From Rubripirellula obstinata (GTDB lineage: Bacteria > Planctomycetota > Planctomycetia > Pirellulales > Pirellulaceae), in NCBI RefSeq assembly GCF_001642955.1, contig NZ_LWSK01000003.1, positions 62,001-126,000 of the forward strand: a DNA stretch of 64,000 bases, written 5' to 3'. Of this stretch, positions 1-7,670 are shown piece by piece. The notes beneath the pieces were generated by a model, which did no database searches, was not told where the DNA came from, and saw only the letters and a program-made list of their open reading frames with translations. Within the stretch, counting starts at the first letter, position 1, and each line of letters starts with the position of its first letter. Position numbers and translations under genes: made by a program.

Positions 1-70
1 CGTGGTCCTCGCGAAGTCGTTCAAACGTTTCTCGTTCCCAGTCTTCCACGTCAAAAATTGTGATGTTCAT
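1..70 (-). CDS. N-terminus of a 2-hydroxyacid dehydrogenase-like protein (cut by window edge)
   Basis: On the minus strand an ATG at 68-70 opens a frame that runs without a stop to base 1 (23 codons). It begins MNITIFDVEDWERETFERL, which resembles the first beta strand and helix of D-isomer-specific 2-hydroxyacid dehydrogenases (D-lactate dehydrogenase type), where a short hydrophobic strand is followed by an acidic D-x-x-x-R-E stretch. Only a weak GGGA lies upstream of the ATG. The NAD-binding and catalytic domains would lie outside the window, so the family call is an inference from a short N-terminus; the open frame itself is what is seen. Confidence 0.45.
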   Translation of the reverse strand, partial: MNITIFDVEDWERETFERLREDH

Positions 71-228
71 CGAAGTCCCATCGGTAGGTGGTTGTATTTG
101 CAATGAGATCAAACGCACGCAAACTCCGCGCCGAACATGCTTGCTTTAGTACACAACTAGCATCGCAATTAGGACACTTCTCGATGAACGCAACCATCCG
201 CCTCCACCTCGCAGCCGGCCCCAGCACG

Positions 229-389
229 ACGCGCGGGGCGATGCCCACGCCGTGAAGGGTTTCTAAACTGTTTAACCGCGTGGGCATCGCCCCGCGCGTC
301 CATGCGGGGCGAAACGCGCGGGGCGATGCCCACGCGGCTAAACGAATTAACACGTGTTTTCCGGGACCAAAACGCTTCAGCGCGTTGGG
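229..389. repeat. Palindromic MITE-like repeat (GTGGGCATCGCC family), copy 1
   Basis: The 377-base gap between the first two genes carries nothing that looks coding except this element. Its centre is an inverted repeat, CGCGTGGGCATCGCCCCGCG near 277-297 facing CGCGGGGCGATGCCCACGCG near 317-336. The outer ends are also inverted: CCACGCCGTGAAGGGTTT from 245 against AAAACGCTTCAGCGCGTTGG ending near 388. An extra half unit lies just to the left (230-250). Closely related copies are at 59635-59779 and 63588-63766. No transposase gene accompanies it. Confidence 0.85.
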
Positions 390-447
390 TGGAATCCCTT
401 GGAAAATTCGCTCTGGATGCTATTTACAGAAACCTAAAGGGTGGCGT

Positions 448-1470
448 TCACCGAGAATCGATCATGCCACCGCGTGTTCGTGCGTGCCACCAAAGATGCG
501 GTAACGTGACCACCGCGTAGGCAATAAACGCAAAGGCTGCGAACTGATCAGCGGAAGGTCCAAAGAACAGCTTCGAGAGCTCGAATCGATTCCCACCAAA
601 CCTACCCATCCAAAGAAACAAAGCGACTGCCAAAATCGGAATGGTTGCGAGCAATGTTGCCAGCACTGTTGCAGGTCGGTCGTTTCGTTCAGTTTCGGTC
701 ATCAGGTGAACCGTTGACTTGACTGCGTGCCAACCACCAACGTAAAGCCCGATAAAAAACAGTGGATGCATCACGAAGGCACAGGCGGCTAGCACGATCG
801 TTTCGATCCACCATTGTCGCACATGCCCAACGCCACGAAACGCCAGCACGGTATGAGAAGCAATTGCCAAGAAAAGAATCCCTGTGCTTGCCGACCTCGC
901 TACGTTGATGCCAACAAATTGAGGTGTCGCAAGAGTCAACCCGTTGACATGAAGGACATCTTGGCACAACCCAAGAAATGCGATCGATTCATTCCAGTGG
1001 ATCGCGATTGGCAATCCAACAACGACAGTCCCACGAGCGATGACGGCGAGCGTAGCGAAGGAAGCAAAGCGACTTCTTGGTAAGTCTTCGAATCCAAAAT
1101 GAATTCCGGCTAGAAGCAAGAAGGCTGCAATGGCAACGCTTGGAGCCAAAACAAGCGATACTGCCGACACGAATAACAGCGCCAGATAGTAGAATGCCAA
1201 GTTCCATCGACGTTGTCGAATTCCGACTTGCAAAAGCTGCCAAGGATCAGCGGCACCGTGCAGCATTCCGATGGTTAAGAAGCCCAGGTTCAAGGCGAAC
1301 GCAGGCGACTTCCAGGAATAGGAGCAGATGATCTCCGCCAAAGCCAGGATGGCAAATGCCGTTAGCATTCGAAGGACATAACTACGTCGCCACCGCCAGT
1401 CGCGTGGACTGACGATGACGTCGCTCAGCGATTTGAATTCGCAGTTGTAAACGTGCAATGGATGCTCCAC
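448..1470 (-). CDS. blh: Brp/Blh-type beta-carotene 15,15'-dioxygenase (retinal formation)
   Basis: A 340-residue, highly hydrophobic protein with about seven or eight membrane segments. It carries motifs expected of the Brp/Blh family: GMLHGAADPW (H71), GIHFGFED (H124), GGWHAV (H248) and TLPHLWWH (H325). The family cleaves beta-carotene symmetrically to all-trans retinal, using a His-bound iron in the membrane. The gene lies 11 bases downstream of the rhodopsin gene on the same strand, the usual arrangement for a retinal supplier and its opsin, so co-transcription is likely. One oddity: as I recall, the family has an H-x3-H pair late in the protein, while here H248 is followed by Ser at +4 and His only at +7. 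The start at 1470 is the first ATG after the rhodopsin stop, with no strong ribosome site. No carotenoid genes are in the window. Confidence 0.82.
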   Translation of the reverse strand: MEHPLHVYNCEFKSLSDVIVSPRDWRWRRSYVLRMLTAFAILALAEIICSYSWKSPAFALNLGFLTIGMLHGAADPWQLLQVGIRQRRWNLAFYYLALLFVSAVSLVLAPSVAIAAFLLLAGIHFGFEDLPRSRFASFATLAVIARGTVVVGLPIAIHWNESIAFLGLCQDVLHVNGLTLATPQFVGINVARSASTGILFLAIASHTVLAFRGVGHVRQWWIETIVLAACAFVMHPLFFIGLYVGGWHAVKSTVHLMTETERNDRPATVLATLLATIPILAVALFLWMGRFGGNRFELSKLFFGPSADQFAAFAFIAYAVVTLPHLWWHARTRGGMIDSR

Positions 1471-1481
1471 GTAGTCACTGG

Positions 1482-2483
1482 TTATTTGGCGAGCACCGGT
1501 GCCGGACGACCACTCGATTCCTGGTCACCGTAGAAATCATCGGGAGTCAAATCGGGAACATCGCCGCGTGTGACCGCTTCCCAACTGCACTCATCCATTG
1601 CGGGCTGAAAACCTTCGGCGGCCGATTGGAAGGTGGCTACTCGCGCGAGCATCGCACCGTAAATCACTTTTGAAACAACGTCGCAGAACGTGAAGATGAA
1701 TTGACGACTCACAGCACCACCGGCGTTGAACGCAAAGGCAGGCATCGCGATCGCGATTCCGTAGGCGGTCCAGGATCCAACGAAGAGCCACCAAATTCCT
1801 CGCATCACATTTCGAGCTCTGGCATGCATGTGATCGGTTCGGTCGAATACGTCTTTTTTCACCGAGTAAAGGATGTAGGCGAAAGCGACCCAACCGAGCA
1901 GATAAAAGGTCCAAAAGTAGAATCGCGAACTCGGATCGCCGAGGGTTGGGTGGAAACCACCCTCAAAAAACTGCGCGGTGTAACTAAAGTAAATCATCGC
2001 CAAGCCGCCAACGACGAACTTTGCGGCCGACCGGAAAAAGGTCACCCCCGCAACTCCGATCACGGCTAGTAGTTGCACTTGCAACATTGGGACGTCAATC
2101 GTCCAGTTCATGTAGCGGAAGCCGTTGCTAAACGTAGCGCGTGAAAGATTGCTTTGATCCTCGGGAATAGCCCCGGCCAAACCAATGATCCCATCCTCCA
2201 TATTGGCATTCACGTATCCGCCTTGGCCTTCACCCAACACATTAGGAACGTAGGTAAATGCGTTGGTCCAACTTTCATACTGCGTCCACAAAATCAGCGC
2301 GGCGGAAACCATAACGACGCTGCCCAGGTAGCTAGTCGTTCGATACTTCGGCTTGGTGGAACTGACCGTGTATGCGAAGTAGATCAACCCAGCAACCATC
2401 GCTCCCAGCCCGAAAACGAGTACGTGAGAAATCAGTTGGAACTGGTAGTCCGTGTAAACGAGATAGTTCTCCATATTGGACAT
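1482..2483 (-). CDS. Microbial rhodopsin, NDQ type: candidate light-driven sodium pump
   Basis: A seven-helix rhodopsin of 333 residues. The retinal lysine is K272 in helix G within DVVSKVIYG, with D268 four residues before it. Helix C reads RYMNWTIDVPMLQVQ: N126, D130 and Q137 stand where bacteriorhodopsin has D85, T89 and D96. This N-D-Q triad defines sodium-pumping rhodopsins such as Krokinobacter KR2, and stretches near residues 13-20, 56-61, 123-134 and 259-276 resemble KR2. L134, at the spectral tuning position, suggests green absorption. The loop before helix C (about 78-120) is longer than I recall in KR2, and the tail after about 285 is acidic. The start at 2483 is chosen because AAGAAGG lies 8 bases upstream; 33 further in-frame codons extend upstream without similarity. 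The blh gene follows after 11 bases. Ion specificity is inferred from the motif, not shown. Confidence 0.9.
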   Translation of the reverse strand: MSNMENYLVYTDYQFQLISHVLVFGLGAMVAGLIYFAYTVSSTKPKYRTTSYLGSVVMVSAALILWTQYESWTNAFTYVPNVLGEGQGGYVNANMEDGIIGLAGAIPEDQSNLSRATFSNGFRYMNWTIDVPMLQVQLLAVIGVAGVTFFRSAAKFVVGGLAMIYFSYTAQFFEGGFHPTLGDPSSRFYFWTFYLLGWVAFAYILYSVKKDVFDRTDHMHARARNVMRGIWWLFVGSWTAYGIAIAMPAFAFNAGGAVSRQFIFTFCDVVSKVIYGAMLARVATFQSAAEGFQPAMDECSWEAVTRGDVPDLTPDDFYGDQESSGRPAPVLAK

Positions 2484-2491
2484 CAAAATTA

Positions 2492-2498
2492 CCTTCTT
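2492..2498 (-). promoter_or_regulatory. Ribosome binding site of the rhodopsin gene
   Basis: Read on the minus strand this is AAGAAGG, followed by an 8-base spacer (TAATTTTG) and the ATG at 2481-2483. It is one of the better ribosome sites in the window and decides the start of the rhodopsin over the longer reading frame. The region 2499-2780 upstream holds no recognisable gene and should contain the promoter; I could not pick out convincing -35/-10 elements. Confidence 0.7.
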
Positions 2499-2780
2499 AA
2501 AGCGGTGGAGTTCTGAAACAACAATCTTCTTTGACAACGTTCGCAACCAACGTGCCAATAACGAAATCGGTGGATCCACCAAGTTGCCGGAAGCTTTCCA
2601 TAGAAGCTTGGCAAGCCCCGTCCAAAGAAAAAATGGACTGGTCGATCAGCGACCACGCTGTTGGCTAAGCATCGCGCGAACAACAATTGACGTAGTGGAT
2701 TTTGCCGGGAAGTCGATTGTTTCGCTGACGTAGCGGAACTCGCGAACAACTTGTTGATTTATTCCAATAGTCGTCACGTT

Positions 2781-2848
2781 TCGTTTAACAGTTAGCCGAA
2801 GGCGTACTCGAAGGGCGCGTAGTACGCCTTCGGCTGACTGTTAAACGA
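2781..2848. repeat. REP-like imperfect palindrome (28-base arms, 12-base loop)
   Basis: The arms 2781-2808 and 2821-2848 are reverse complements with a single mismatch; the core is GCCGAAGGCGTACT facing AGTACGCCTTCGGC. The 12-base loop lies between. The element sits about 70 bases before a remnant that looks like the C-terminal part of a REP-associated transposase, the association seen for REP/RAYT pairs. It could also act as a transcription terminator or an insulator between the divergent rhodopsin operon and the genes to the right. Confidence 0.8.
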
Positions 2849-2920
2849 ACAAATCAACAAGCCGCGAAGCGTTTCGGCTAGCCGTCTTCGCTTGGCTCGT
2901 CGGTCGTGACCGTTGAATAA

Positions 2921-3277
2921 GTGTTATCGGTCACGGCCAAGGAATGCAGTGTGGCTGTCGAAGACTACCGAGGGTTTCGCAGTCCTGAGGGCGGACGTGA
3001 TATTTCGGGCTACCTATGCCGTAAGCACACGACCGCTACGCTGTCAGAACTGTCCCAGCGATTCGGTCTAGGTGATCCCGATAGTTCTTCGGATATGGTA
3101 GAGCGAGCAAGAAAGTTCGTGACCGCCAACGCGGACGCCTACCAAAAGAGTGAAGCAAATCGAAGACCAACTTGGACTCAAACCCGAAAACCAAACCTGC
3201 CCTCACTCGAAGCGTTACCATTCAAACGAAAAATTCTGATCCATGAAAAAACGGGCATCGAACCATTCGAACGTTGA
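2921..3277 (+). pseudogene. Remnant of a REP-associated (Y1) transposase, C-terminal HTH part only
   Basis: The 118-codon frame opens with GTG. Residues of roughly 10-65 (GGRDISGYLCRKHT, then ATLSELSQRFGLGDPDS) resemble the DnaA-like helix-turn-helix tail found on planctomycete transposases of the IS200/RAYT type. The catalytic Y1 domain, with its HUH motif and tyrosine, is absent: nothing in any frame upstream to 2484 resembles it. I therefore read this as a decayed copy. Its end overlaps the next gene by 35 bases, in another frame. It could alternatively be a stand-alone small DNA-binding protein; the GTG start has no clear ribosome site, which argues against that. Confidence 0.5.
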
Positions 3278-3848
3278 TTGGCAATGGTCGCGACAAAGTC
3301 GGAAGTATCTCTGGAATGGGTTTGTGCGGATTCCATTCTTGGTGAATGTTGTCATCAACGCATCATTGCCTTGGGTGTTATTTAGACAGCGTGACAGGCT
3401 GCCGGTTTGGGGTGGCCCGGAAAGCTTGCATGGCGAGATGATCATCACGGCGATATTGTTGCCATTGTTGACGGCATGGATTTGCGGGAGAACTTTGCGT
3501 CGTCAGACTTTGGGTGAAGCCCACGCGATCCCGTTGCCAACGTTCAGAGTTGCCGATGAACCGATCGCGACAACGATGTCGAGCTTGCGCGTCGGGTTTT
3601 GGCAGGCAATGGAACGAGTCACCGGTGAAGGATCCTGGGTAGGTGGAGTCTTGTTTACGCTCGTCTGCGGGCCACTGATCTATGCGACGGGTTGGCTGGT
3701 CGTAGTCGTCTATCCGGGACCTGCCATTTCGATTGGCCAACTGTCACTGGTGAAGGCGGTTTTTGCAGGATTCCATGGTTGTTGGGTCACGCCTCTGTAT
3801 GCAATGTCCGTGTTGGTAAACACTGCCAACCGACGCCGCGACGACTGA
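3243..3848 (+). CDS. Unknown membrane protein (201 aa)
   Basis: I do not recognise the family. The protein is predicted to sit in the membrane, with hydrophobic stretches near residues 32-48, 66-84, 135-158 and 168-190, joined by basic loops; the N-terminus is cytoplasmic-looking (MKKRASNH). There is no signal peptide, lipobox or catalytic motif. It starts inside the end of the transposase remnant and is followed by 63 bases before the convergent Rieske gene, so it appears to be monocistronic. The hydrophobic pattern and intact 201-codon frame support a real gene. Confidence 0.6.
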   Translation: MKKRASNHSNVDWQWSRQSRKYLWNGFVRIPFLVNVVINASLPWVLFRQRDRLPVWGGPESLHGEMIITAILLPLLTAWICGRTLRRQTLGEAHAIPLPTFRVADEPIATTMSSLRVGFWQAMERVTGEGSWVGGVLFTLVCGPLIYATGWLVVVVYPGPAISIGQLSLVKAVFAGFHGCWVTPLYAMSVLVNTANRRRDD

Positions 3849-3911
3849 ATTCGCCTCCATCAAATCCGTCAAAAAAATGGACTGGTCTGTTCCCTGAAAC
3901 CTGTCCATCAT

Positions 3912-5123
3912 TTACGAGGTTTGACTCGCTGCCGAGCCCGCATCCGATTCGTTGGCTTGATCATTATCGGTGCTCCGCTTGGCCTCGATGCCGGCTTCGA
4001 TTTGGGCTTGGTCTTTTTTAGGCATGCCGATTCCCGTGGTTTCCAGCAACCATTTTTGGAACTGCCAAATCCTTTCTTCGCGAACTCCTATGACGCCGGG
4101 TTGATTGCTCCCCTGGATACCCAATTGCTGGGCTTCGTAGAGAACTCGGTCTTCGTTAAAGATTTGGCGCACTGACTTTCGAGCCATGCGCCAAGCCACG
4201 TACCTGACGATCGATCGAAGCGGTCCGTTTCGAGTTCCGTGCAACGCAAACATCCGTATTTTCACTCGAACGGTTGTCGGTGAAGTTGGAACATGGACAG
4301 ACACGTAGTTGATTGTGTCGGTCATTACCACAATGAGGCTCGGATGAAAGTGATAATGGCGGTACACCTCCTTGGGCTCACCGCCCAAGAATCGACTGGT
4401 CTTGAATTGCTCTTTGGCCCATGGAAATTTCTCCGCGTACTCCAAACGCGTTTGAGAGTCTTCCAGGTGATGAATCGAGTGGAGTTCCAATGGCAATTCC
4501 CCGTCGAACCAATCCGGGTGGACTTCGGCAATGTGGTAGGAATCCAGCGTGTTTTCGACCGGGACTTTCCAATTGCTGTTCGCATCGAATTCCCATTCTT
4601 CGGCCATTCGCCACATGGGTGCTTTGAAGTTGGCCTCGATCTCATCCCATTTCTCGCCAATGAAGTCCTTCAAAGTCTCAGGACCGTTCGACAGGTTGAT
4701 GAAAATCAAGTCACCACACATCTCCATTCGGATCGGTTGGAGATGAGAGTTCTCTCGGTCCCAAGGACGAAAGCAGTGAGCTTCGGGTATACGTCCGGTG
4801 CTTCCGTCCGAATTAAATTCCCACCCATGATACTGGCATTTGAACTTCTCGCTGTTGCCATTGGGTTCACATGTTAACTGCGAGTGCCGATGAGGGCATA
4901 CATTCACAAATGCTTTAATCTCGTTTCCAAAATTACGCAGAATCACCGGAGTTCCTGCATGATTGACAGTAACGAAATCGCCCTTCTTGCTGATTTCCTG
5001 CTTGGTGCAGGCCAACTGCCAAGACGTGCGAAAAAGCGTTTCAAGCTCTAGCTGATAGTGGTCTGGATCGCGATAATGCTCGGGACGCAACAGGTGACGT
5101 AAACGGCTTTCGTGCACAAACAT
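3912..5123 (-). CDS. Rieske non-haem iron ring-hydroxylating oxygenase, alpha subunit type
   Basis: A 403-residue oxygenase of the aromatic-ring-hydroxylating family. The Rieske [2Fe-2S] site is C76-x-H78 (CPHRH) with C96-x2-H99 (CQYHGW). The catalytic domain carries NTLDSYHIAEVH, giving D194 as the electron bridge and H197 and H202 as iron ligands; D325 in NEDRVLYEAQ is a good candidate for the third ligand. The family uses NAD(P)H-derived electrons and oxygen to hydroxylate or demethylate ring or quaternary-amine substrates. No reductase, ferredoxin or beta subunit lies nearby, so the substrate cannot be inferred. The last 40 residues are hydrophilic (Asp/Glu/Ala/Gln-rich) and look unstructured. 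The start at 5123 places the first helix correctly relative to the Rieske domain. Confidence 0.9.
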   Translation of the reverse strand: MFVHESRLRHLLRPEHYRDPDHYQLELETLFRTSWQLACTKQEISKKGDFVTVNHAGTPVILRNFGNEIKAFVNVCPHRHSQLTCEPNGNSEKFKCQYHGWEFNSDGSTGRIPEAHCFRPWDRENSHLQPIRMEMCGDLIFINLSNGPETLKDFIGEKWDEIEANFKAPMWRMAEEWEFDANSNWKVPVENTLDSYHIAEVHPDWFDGELPLELHSIHHLEDSQTRLEYAEKFPWAKEQFKTSRFLGGEPKEVYRHYHFHPSLIVVMTDTINYVSVHVPTSPTTVRVKIRMFALHGTRNGPLRSIVRYVAWRMARKSVRQIFNEDRVLYEAQQLGIQGSNQPGVIGVREERIWQFQKWLLETTGIGMPKKDQAQIEAGIEAKRSTDNDQANESDAGSAASQTS

Positions 5124-5434
5124 TAGAATTCCTTATCGCAAACAGATCCTTATCATCAGACGTCATAGCCTGACGACCAAACCCTAGCAAGCAAGACCGG
5201 GAAAAAGGGTCAACCAGGAAAGCAGGGCCAGGAGCCGAATTGGCTCATTAGATAACATGAAGGCTGTCCAGAACACCAAGACGGCTCCTGTACCGTTTCT
5301 TCGTCGTCTTTCCATCTTCATGGGCGTTTTGATTCCGCCTATCAACCGTCGCCGGTTTGCTTCACAATGCGGTGCGTGAACGAAGTTCTAGCAAATCATT
5401 CAAATCTCCTTCCCCCTAGGGATCCAGACAGCTA
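5124..5434. other. Intergenic, divergent promoters expected
   Basis: This gap of 311 bases lies between the divergent Rieske gene and the DUF6677-like gene, so it should hold promoters for both. I see no tRNA, hairpin terminator or repeat family member in it. A 40-codon frame at 5257-5379 has no supporting ribosome site or homology and is not called. Confidence 0.5.
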
Positions 5435-6052
5435 ATGGCATCCAGCGAAGCCACGACGATCGACGTCGAAGGTCAAATCATCGACCTGAAAAATCGCAAT
5501 TTGGCGGCTTTTCTGTCTTGGTTGGTGCCCGGTTTGGGGCACATGTACCAAGGACGAATGACCAAGGGCTGCATTTTCTTGGTCTGTATTCTGTCCGCTT
5601 GGATCCTCGGTTTTGCACTCGGTGGCGGGCATGTTGTCTATGCATCGTGGGTTCCAGGTGACCGGCGGTGGCATTATTTTTTGCAAGCAGGCGTTGGAGC
5701 ACTTGCGATGCCAGCGCTGGTGCAAGGCAATCGAATGCGGAAGGCGACCGATCCTGATACCGGCTACACGGCCAGATCCTACACGCCGCTTTGGGGTGGA
5801 TTCATGGCACCGCCGTACCGACGAGTGCTAGAAAGCGAAGCCGATGAAGTGTCCGCTTGGTACGCTCGCCGAGGGGCCGGTTACGAAATGGGTACCTGGT
5901 ACACCGTGATCGCCGGACTGCTAAACATTCTTGTGATCTACGACGCATTTGGCGGCCCGTTGGCGGTACCGATCAGCGGCCGCAGAAAAGACGAAACGCC
6001 CGATCTGGAACATTCTGAGCCAGAACATTCTGCCCCAGAACAAGGCGATTAA
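5435..6052 (+). CDS. DUF6677-like (TM2-related) membrane protein
   Basis: A 205-residue membrane protein. The segment NLAAFLSWLVPGLGHMYQGR (residues 22-41) and the following hydrophobic helix are the Pro-Gly-Leu-Gly-x-x-Tyr-x-Gly pattern of TM2-type domains, and the overall form matches planctomycete proteins I associate with DUF6677. Further hydrophobic segments lie near residues 46-66, 80-97 and 150-172; the C-terminus is acidic and repetitive (EHSEPEHSAPEQ). Function is unknown. It is followed after 63 bases by a small membrane protein and then trkA, all on the same strand, and this grouping suggests an operon. Confidence 0.7.
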   Translation: MASSEATTIDVEGQIIDLKNRNLAAFLSWLVPGLGHMYQGRMTKGCIFLVCILSAWILGFALGGGHVVYASWVPGDRRWHYFLQAGVGALAMPALVQGNRMRKATDPDTGYTARSYTPLWGGFMAPPYRRVLESEADEVSAWYARRGAGYEMGTWYTVIAGLLNILVIYDAFGGPLAVPISGRRKDETPDLEHSEPEHSAPEQGD

Positions 6053-6115
6053 ACGGTCACCCCTACTGTCACTTTCACCCGCCAACCGTCACCCCTCACG
6101 CTTCAAACTTCACCC

Positions 6116-6307
6116 GTGCTGTCGATTTCCCCCACCTATTTGCTGTACTACCTGCCGCTGATCGTGACGATCTCGCTGGTTTTTGGCGGCACTCGTCACG
6201 AAGACACCACCAAGGTGATCCAACACGCTTGGCAAACCGGTCGCTGGATTACCGGGTTCATGCTGATTATTTTTGCCGTCCTGTGTTTGATGGCGTGGCT
6301 GATCTAA
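6116..6307 (+). CDS. Small two-helix membrane protein upstream of trkA
   Basis: A 63-residue protein starting at GTG 6116. It has two hydrophobic helices (about residues 8-24 and 44-62) joined by a charged loop containing GGTRHEDTTKVIQHAWQTGR. No family is recognised. The stop is ten bases before the trkA start, so translation is probably coupled within one transcript, and a role next to potassium transport is possible but unproven. The paired-helix layout and tight spacing are the reasons for calling it. Confidence 0.65.
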   Translation: MLSISPTYLLYYLPLIVTISLVFGGTRHEDTTKVIQHAWQTGRWITGFMLIIFAVLCLMAWLI

Positions 6308-6317
6308 GATCGGACGA

Positions 6318-7658
6318 ATGCGAGTACTCACACTAGGTGCCGGAACCGTCGGACGCTGGGTCGCCGACATGCTTTGCCGGCGAGGCCACAGCGTTACCGT
6401 CGTTGACCACGACCCCGAAAATGTTCGACGAATCAACAGCGAACTCGATGTGCGCGCGATCGTTGGCAGCGCTTCCCGCAGCACCGTGCTGTTCCAAGCC
6501 GGCGTGTGTTCGGCCGATATGTGTTTGGCGGTCACCGGCGACGATGAAGTCAACATTGTTGGTGCCAGCATGGCCAAGGCGCTTGGTGCACGGCGCAGCA
6601 TCGCACGCGTGTACGCGCCAGCGTTTCGCGATCTGAGTACGTTCGATTATCAGAAACACTTCAACATCGACAGCCTGCTTAGTTTGGAACAACTCTCGGC
6701 ATTCGAGCTGGCTCGATCGATCCGTGATCCCGACGCGATTCCGCTAGAACACTTTGCTCGCGGGCAGCTAGAAGTCTACGAGATGGATGTCGATACCAAG
6801 TCGCCTGCGGCTGGCCGTAAATTACGAGACTTAAAGATCCCCGGTTCCATCCGTGTTGGTTCGATTGCTCGCGACGGCCGCATGTGGATCGCTAGCGGTG
6901 AAGATGAATTGCATGTCGGCGATCGCATCAGTTTGATCGGAAGCCCCGAATCGGTCGCCAAGGTGCGCAGCATGTTTTCTGAACAGCGCAAGAGCCGGAA
7001 GCAGTCGCGTGTGATGATTGCTGGTGGTGGCGAAACAGGTTACCACTTGGCCGACTCGCTCGCCCGCCGCGACTACCGCGTCGTGATGCTGGAACGCGAC
7101 GTTGATCGATGCGAACATCTGGCCAAGCTGTTACCCGACGTCACGGTGGTTCACGCCAACGCCAACCGCCGCGTGGTGTTAGAAGACGAAGGTGCCGGCA
7201 ATGTTGATTTCTTTGTCGCCTGCACCGGGTCGGACGAAAGCAACATCATGGCCGGCGTCGAGGCTCGCGAATTGGGTTCGGCCAGAGTGATGTGTGTCGT
7301 CGGACGGCCCGATTACGCCAACGTGGTCGGAAAGCTAGGGATCGACTTGGCCGTCAGTGAACGAGACGTGGCGGCTCGTCAGATCCTGGGTTATCTGAAC
7401 GAAGGCGCGATCATCAGTCGGAACCAATTGCCCAACGGAACGATTGGCGTTTATGAATTGGAAATCAACGAAGGTAGCCCGATCACCCAAGGTTCGCTGG
7501 CGGAATTGCCGTTAGCGGGACGTTGTTTGATTGGGGCGATTTATCGCGATGGCTTCGTCCGCGTCCCGACCGCCGATGATAAATTACAGGCCGGTGATGT
7601 GGTGGTCGCGTTGATCGATAGCGCGTCGCCCGATGACCCGTTGCCGCTGTTCCATTAG
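6318..7658 (+). CDS. trkA: TrkA-type potassium uptake regulatory protein
   Basis: A 446-residue cytoplasmic regulator with the family's duplicated plan: RCK-N (about 1-120), RCK-C (about 140-222), RCK-N (about 230-350) and RCK-C (about 365-440). The first nucleotide-binding loop is GAGTVGRWVA near residues 7-16, and VVDHD marks the acidic end of strand two; the second is IAGGGETGYHLA near 233-244, with MLERD following. TrkA binds NAD(H) or adenine nucleotides and gates a TrkH/TrkG potassium channel. No trkH gene is in the window, so the partner is encoded elsewhere. It is the last gene of a three-gene group and ends just before a strong inverted repeat. Confidence 0.93.
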   Translation: MRVLTLGAGTVGRWVADMLCRRGHSVTVVDHDPENVRRINSELDVRAIVGSASRSTVLFQAGVCSADMCLAVTGDDEVNIVGASMAKALGARRSIARVYAPAFRDLSTFDYQKHFNIDSLLSLEQLSAFELARSIRDPDAIPLEHFARGQLEVYEMDVDTKSPAAGRKLRDLKIPGSIRVGSIARDGRMWIASGEDELHVGDRISLIGSPESVAKVRSMFSEQRKSRKQSRVMIAGGGETGYHLADSLARRDYRVVMLERDVDRCEHLAKLLPDVTVVHANANRRVVLEDEGAGNVDFFVACTGSDESNIMAGVEARELGSARVMCVVGRPDYANVVGKLGIDLAVSERDVAARQILGYLNEGAIISRNQLPNGTIGVYELEINEGSPITQGSLAELPLAGRCLIGAIYRDGFVRVPTADDKLQAGDVVVALIDSASPDDPLPLFH

Positions 7659-7670
7659 GAAACAAGCAAG

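Noticed and set aside
51-353. Long open frame on the minus strand near the left end as a gene
   Set aside because: It runs through the MITE-like repeat and has repeat-derived residues (GVGIAPRVV, RGAMPTRLN); the same wording occurs in all copies of the repeat.
1482-2483. Rhodopsin as a proton-pumping proteorhodopsin or xanthorhodopsin
   Set aside because: The helix C residues at the acceptor and donor positions are Asn and Gln rather than Asp and Asp/Glu.
4293-4877. Open frame of 194 codons opposite the Rieske oxygenase gene
   Set aside because: It is antisense to conserved Rieske and catalytic motifs; open antisense frames are common at this base composition.
5257-5379. 40-codon frame in the gap before the DUF6677-like gene
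   Set aside because: No ribosome site, no recognisable motif and a basic composition consistent with chance.
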